Positions 5,522-7,329 of a stretch of 7,329 bases of DNA are shown one piece after another (position 1 is the stretch's first letter; each line of letters opens with the position of its first letter). The DNA is from Methanobacteriota archaeon (GTDB lineage Archaea > Thermoplasmatota > JASEFT01 > JAUWIS01), in contig JAUWIS010000040.1 in assembly GCA_030605245.1 (NCBI GenBank), positions 1-7,329 of the forward strand, read 5' to 3'. Below the pieces are notes generated by a model, which saw only the letters and a list, made by a program, of their open reading frames with translations, did not search any database and was not told the origin of the DNA. The position numbers were made by a program, and so were the translations under genes.

Positions 5522-5527
5522 AAAAAA
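5522..5527 (-). terminator. Oligo-T terminator of pheT
   Basis: Six T residues on the minus strand follow the pheT TAG stop (5528-5530) directly, then AAATCTCCTTTGATTTTG with further short T-runs. Archaeal RNA polymerase commonly terminates at such T-runs without a hairpin. The plus strand past argF has no comparable T-run within the 37-base gap. Confidence 0.45.
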
Positions 5528-7201
5528 CTAAACTAATTTCATCTCAAAACATGTTACAGGATGCCCCAGTTCAAAGTTTGTAATCGCACTTGGATGAAGT
5601 TCGCCGAAGTAGCATATTTCTTTTTTGTTGGATAAAACAGACGCGCATCTTCCATGGATGAAGCATCCTATTCTTTTTGGTCTGATTTCATATTCTATTT
5701 TCATTTCACGCAAAATTGCCTCAACAACAGATTTCATTTCTGTGAAATTTGCTTTTGAATGAATAATCATTCCTGCAATCCTTCTAACATTTTTTTTATC
5801 AATAATGACATCCCCTATCTCAAAGATTTTCAATGGCAGTGCCCTGTGCTTGTTTATATTTAGAATGCCTAAAAGACCAGGGAGTAATGAAACCCTTAAT
5901 ATTGTGTGCTCCTCAGAGATAGGGTTTTTGATAAGTGTAAACTCAGCAACCGAAGGTTTTTCGGTTGAGATTCCACGAGGAAATTCTATGTTGCTGAGTT
6001 TAGTTTTATTTTCCTCATCCATGCACATTTTTTTAAACTGGTTTTTTTCAGATGAAAGCGATAGGGTTGTAACCTCATTGAAGCCAAGGCCAATCATTGT
6101 TTCCCTTAGCATATCGGTTTTTTTCTCAACATCCCTGTATCCACCAAATGTTGGTTTCTTTGGCAGTGTCCCAGAACATTTTTCATAGCCGTATCCTATT
6201 GCAACATCCTCAACCAAATCAATCAGGTGCAGAATGTCGGTTCTGTATGCAGGAATCAAAACATCTATATTTCCATTGTCTGGGTTTGCGTGAAAACCCA
6301 TTTTTTTTAATGATGAAACAACATCCTTTTCCTCAAGGTTTAAACCAAGGATTGAGTTTACATATTCTATGCTTAATTTTTTTGTTTTTGGATTCAGGTC
6401 AGGTGTCACAATTTTTTTATCATCAAAAACATATATAGAATATATTTCACCATTCCTATCAGCCAGCGCGGTGCAAACAATGTTCAATGCCTGATTGATT
6501 GCCTTAAAATCAGAACCTGTCACATCTACAAAAATGTCCTTCGTGTTTTCTGTTACAGTTGTGCGTGCACCGTTTATGATCGGTGGAAAGGAAAGCACAT
6601 TATTTTTAGAATCCATTAAAACAGGGTATTTTTCAAAACCTTTTAAAAGACCTGCATACTTTATACCTTTTTCATGTTGTTCAAGAATCTCATTTAGGCT
6701 CATTTCCTCTGTTTTTCCAAGCGGGACAAAACTTACACTTTCAGGTTTCATTCCTTTGTAAACAAAAGGTGGTTTAACCATGCTGAAATCATGAACTCCG
6801 ATGGCAACCTTTTTCCTGTTTCTCCCAATTGTCAGATGCAGTTTTTCCTGCAGATTCATAAGCGAAAGTATTGCCGATTCAGTAAGTTTAACATTCTTAA
6901 CAACTCCTCCAACAATAAATGGCCTAATGTCTTTCACAGTAGACTCAACATTTAGAATTATATCTGATTTTTTCACATTGTATTTACATTTACCACTGCC
7001 TGTCAAAAAAGTTTTAACAGCCCTGGCAACACCCTCAGCAGAATACAAATCAGGTCTGTTTGGTAGAAACTCAACATCCATACTGTTTTCAGAAACATTT
7101 TCAATCTCCCCACCAATAATTTCAATTACTTGAATAATATCATCTTTACCTGCTCCGGCTAACTGAACTATATCATCACAATCAAATGTTATTGTTGGCA
7201 T
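5528..7201 (-). CDS. pheT: Phenylalanyl-tRNA synthetase beta subunit
   Basis: This 557-aa protein is the beta chain of the alpha2-beta2 enzyme that charges tRNA-Phe. It is the short archaeal/eukaryal form that lacks the bacterial tRNA-binding EMAP-like N-terminal and anticodon-binding C-terminal domains. Visible parts are the N-terminal core with N48-R-P-D-L-Y-S-A-E-G-V-A-R60, the B3/B4 editing domain at about 90-250 with G136-V-H-D-F-S and S204-F-P-P-I-I-N-G-A-R-T, and the B5 domain at about 270-340 with Y319-R-T-D-I-L-H and D328-L-V-E-D. The catalytic-like fold runs from about 355, with R436-V-S-L-L-P-G-L-L and H481-S-K-A-N-F-T-E. ATG 7199-7201 has GAGAGGT (7206-7212) ahead of it. pheS is not adjacent. 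An initiator tRNA gene lies 58 bases upstream on the same strand. Confidence 0.95.
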   Translation of the reverse strand: MPTITFDCDDIVQLAGAGKDDIIQVIEIIGGEIENVSENSMDVEFLPNRPDLYSAEGVARAVKTFLTGSGKCKYNVKKSDIILNVESTVKDIRPFIVGGVVKNVKLTESAILSLMNLQEKLHLTIGRNRKKVAIGVHDFSMVKPPFVYKGMKPESVSFVPLGKTEEMSLNEILEQHEKGIKYAGLLKGFEKYPVLMDSKNNVLSFPPIINGARTTVTENTKDIFVDVTGSDFKAINQALNIVCTALADRNGEIYSIYVFDDKKIVTPDLNPKTKKLSIEYVNSILGLNLEEKDVVSSLKKMGFHANPDNGNIDVLIPAYRTDILHLIDLVEDVAIGYGYEKCSGTLPKKPTFGGYRDVEKKTDMLRETMIGLGFNEVTTLSLSSEKNQFKKMCMDEENKTKLSNIEFPRGISTEKPSVAEFTLIKNPISEEHTILRVSLLPGLLGILNINKHRALPLKIFEIGDVIIDKKNVRRIAGMIIHSKANFTEMKSVVEAILREMKIEYEIRPKRIGCFIHGRCASVLSNKKEICYFGELHPSAITNFELGHPVTCFEMKLV

Positions 7202-7205
7202 TCTA

Positions 7206-7212
7206 ACCTCTC
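7206..7212 (-). promoter_or_regulatory. Ribosome binding site of pheT
   Basis: Read on the minus strand this is GAGAGGT, with the GAGG core five bases before the ATG. It confirms the start and shows that pheT is translated from an mRNA with a leader, in keeping with transcription from upstream of, or through, the tRNA gene. Confidence 0.65.
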
Positions 7213-7259
7213 AAGGAAGATGGAGGGGAACAAGTTCCTCTTACCATTCACACAGCTCA

Positions 7260-7329
7260 TGGTAGCGGGGAGTAGATTTGAACTACTGATCTACGGGTTA
7301 TGAGCCCGTCGGGATTTCCTGACTACCCC
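7260..7329 (-). tRNA. Initiator tRNA-Met (CAU), 5' end outside the window
   Basis: Read on the minus strand, the window begins in the D arm (GGG ... CCC stem around TAGTCAGGAAAT). It continues through anticodon stem ACGGG/CCCGT with loop CTCATAA (anticodon CAT at 7300-7302), variable loop AGATC, T arm AGTAG-TTCAAAT-CTACT, and the 3' acceptor strand CCCCGCT plus discriminator A and an encoded CCA (7260-7262). Three consecutive G-C pairs beside the anticodon loop and a T at position 72, implying an A1-U72 pair, are the marks of the archaeal initiator rather than the elongator tRNA-Met. About nine bases (acceptor 5' strand and positions 8-9) lie beyond the edge. No intron is seen in the visible part. 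Confidence 0.92.

Noticed and set aside
5805..7133. Several plus-strand ORFs of 88-127 aa opposite pheT
   Set aside because: All lie inside the well-supported pheT gene and read as shadow frames, rich in Ser and Phe, without ribosome binding sites or motifs.
7222..7241. Short palindrome between the tRNA and pheT as an intrinsic terminator or riboswitch
   Set aside because: Only five perfect pairs around a two-base loop and no T-run after it; too weak to call a regulatory element.

Overview
The window is an AT-rich, tightly packed piece of an archaeal chromosome. Four things point to Archaea: the gene order L21e - rpoF (Rpb4) - DUF655 - ksgA/Dim1, a GPN-loop GTPase of the archaeal kind, a short (557 aa) archaeal-type PheT, and an initiator tRNA-Met with encoded CCA. 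Several small lysine-rich proteins and the mix of genes would suit a DPANN-type or other uncultivated lineage, but the lineage is only a guess.

Layout. (1) Positions 1-1859, plus strand: an information-processing operon holding the 3' end of ribosomal protein L21e, RNA polymerase subunit Rpo4, a DUF655 OB/HhH nucleic-acid-binding protein and the 16S rRNA dimethyladenosine transferase. Gaps are 1, 9 and 1 nt. (2) Positions 1943-2143: a small putative zinc-binding protein with its own likely promoter. (3) Positions 2262-3720, an accessory-looking segment: a minus-strand single-span membrane protein of unknown function, then a plus-strand pair made of a DUF5678-like 57-aa protein and a retropepsin-like aspartyl protease whose frame is broken by one base in a G-rich tract. 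(4) Positions 3780-5490: a GPN-loop GTPase and ornithine carbamoyltransferase, each behind a TATA-like box placed for leaderless transcription; the two promoters share an almost identical CCCTAA(A)CCCATTT element. (5) Positions 5528-7329, minus strand: phenylalanyl-tRNA synthetase beta chain downstream of an initiator tRNA-Met gene that runs off the window edge. argF and pheT converge with a 37-nt gap.

How the genes fit together: the outer parts serve transcription, ribosome assembly and translation (L21e, Rpo4, KsgA, PheT, initiator tRNA). ArgF is the only clear metabolic enzyme. The middle segment is the least explained. The observations most worth a second look are the internally repeated C-terminal tail of L21e, the one-base frame break in the retropepsin, the promoter element shared by the GTPase and argF, and the orphan membrane protein divergent from the DUF5678-protease pair. 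No CRISPR array, insertion sequence or prophage signature was seen. No gene-free stretch exceeds 300 bases.
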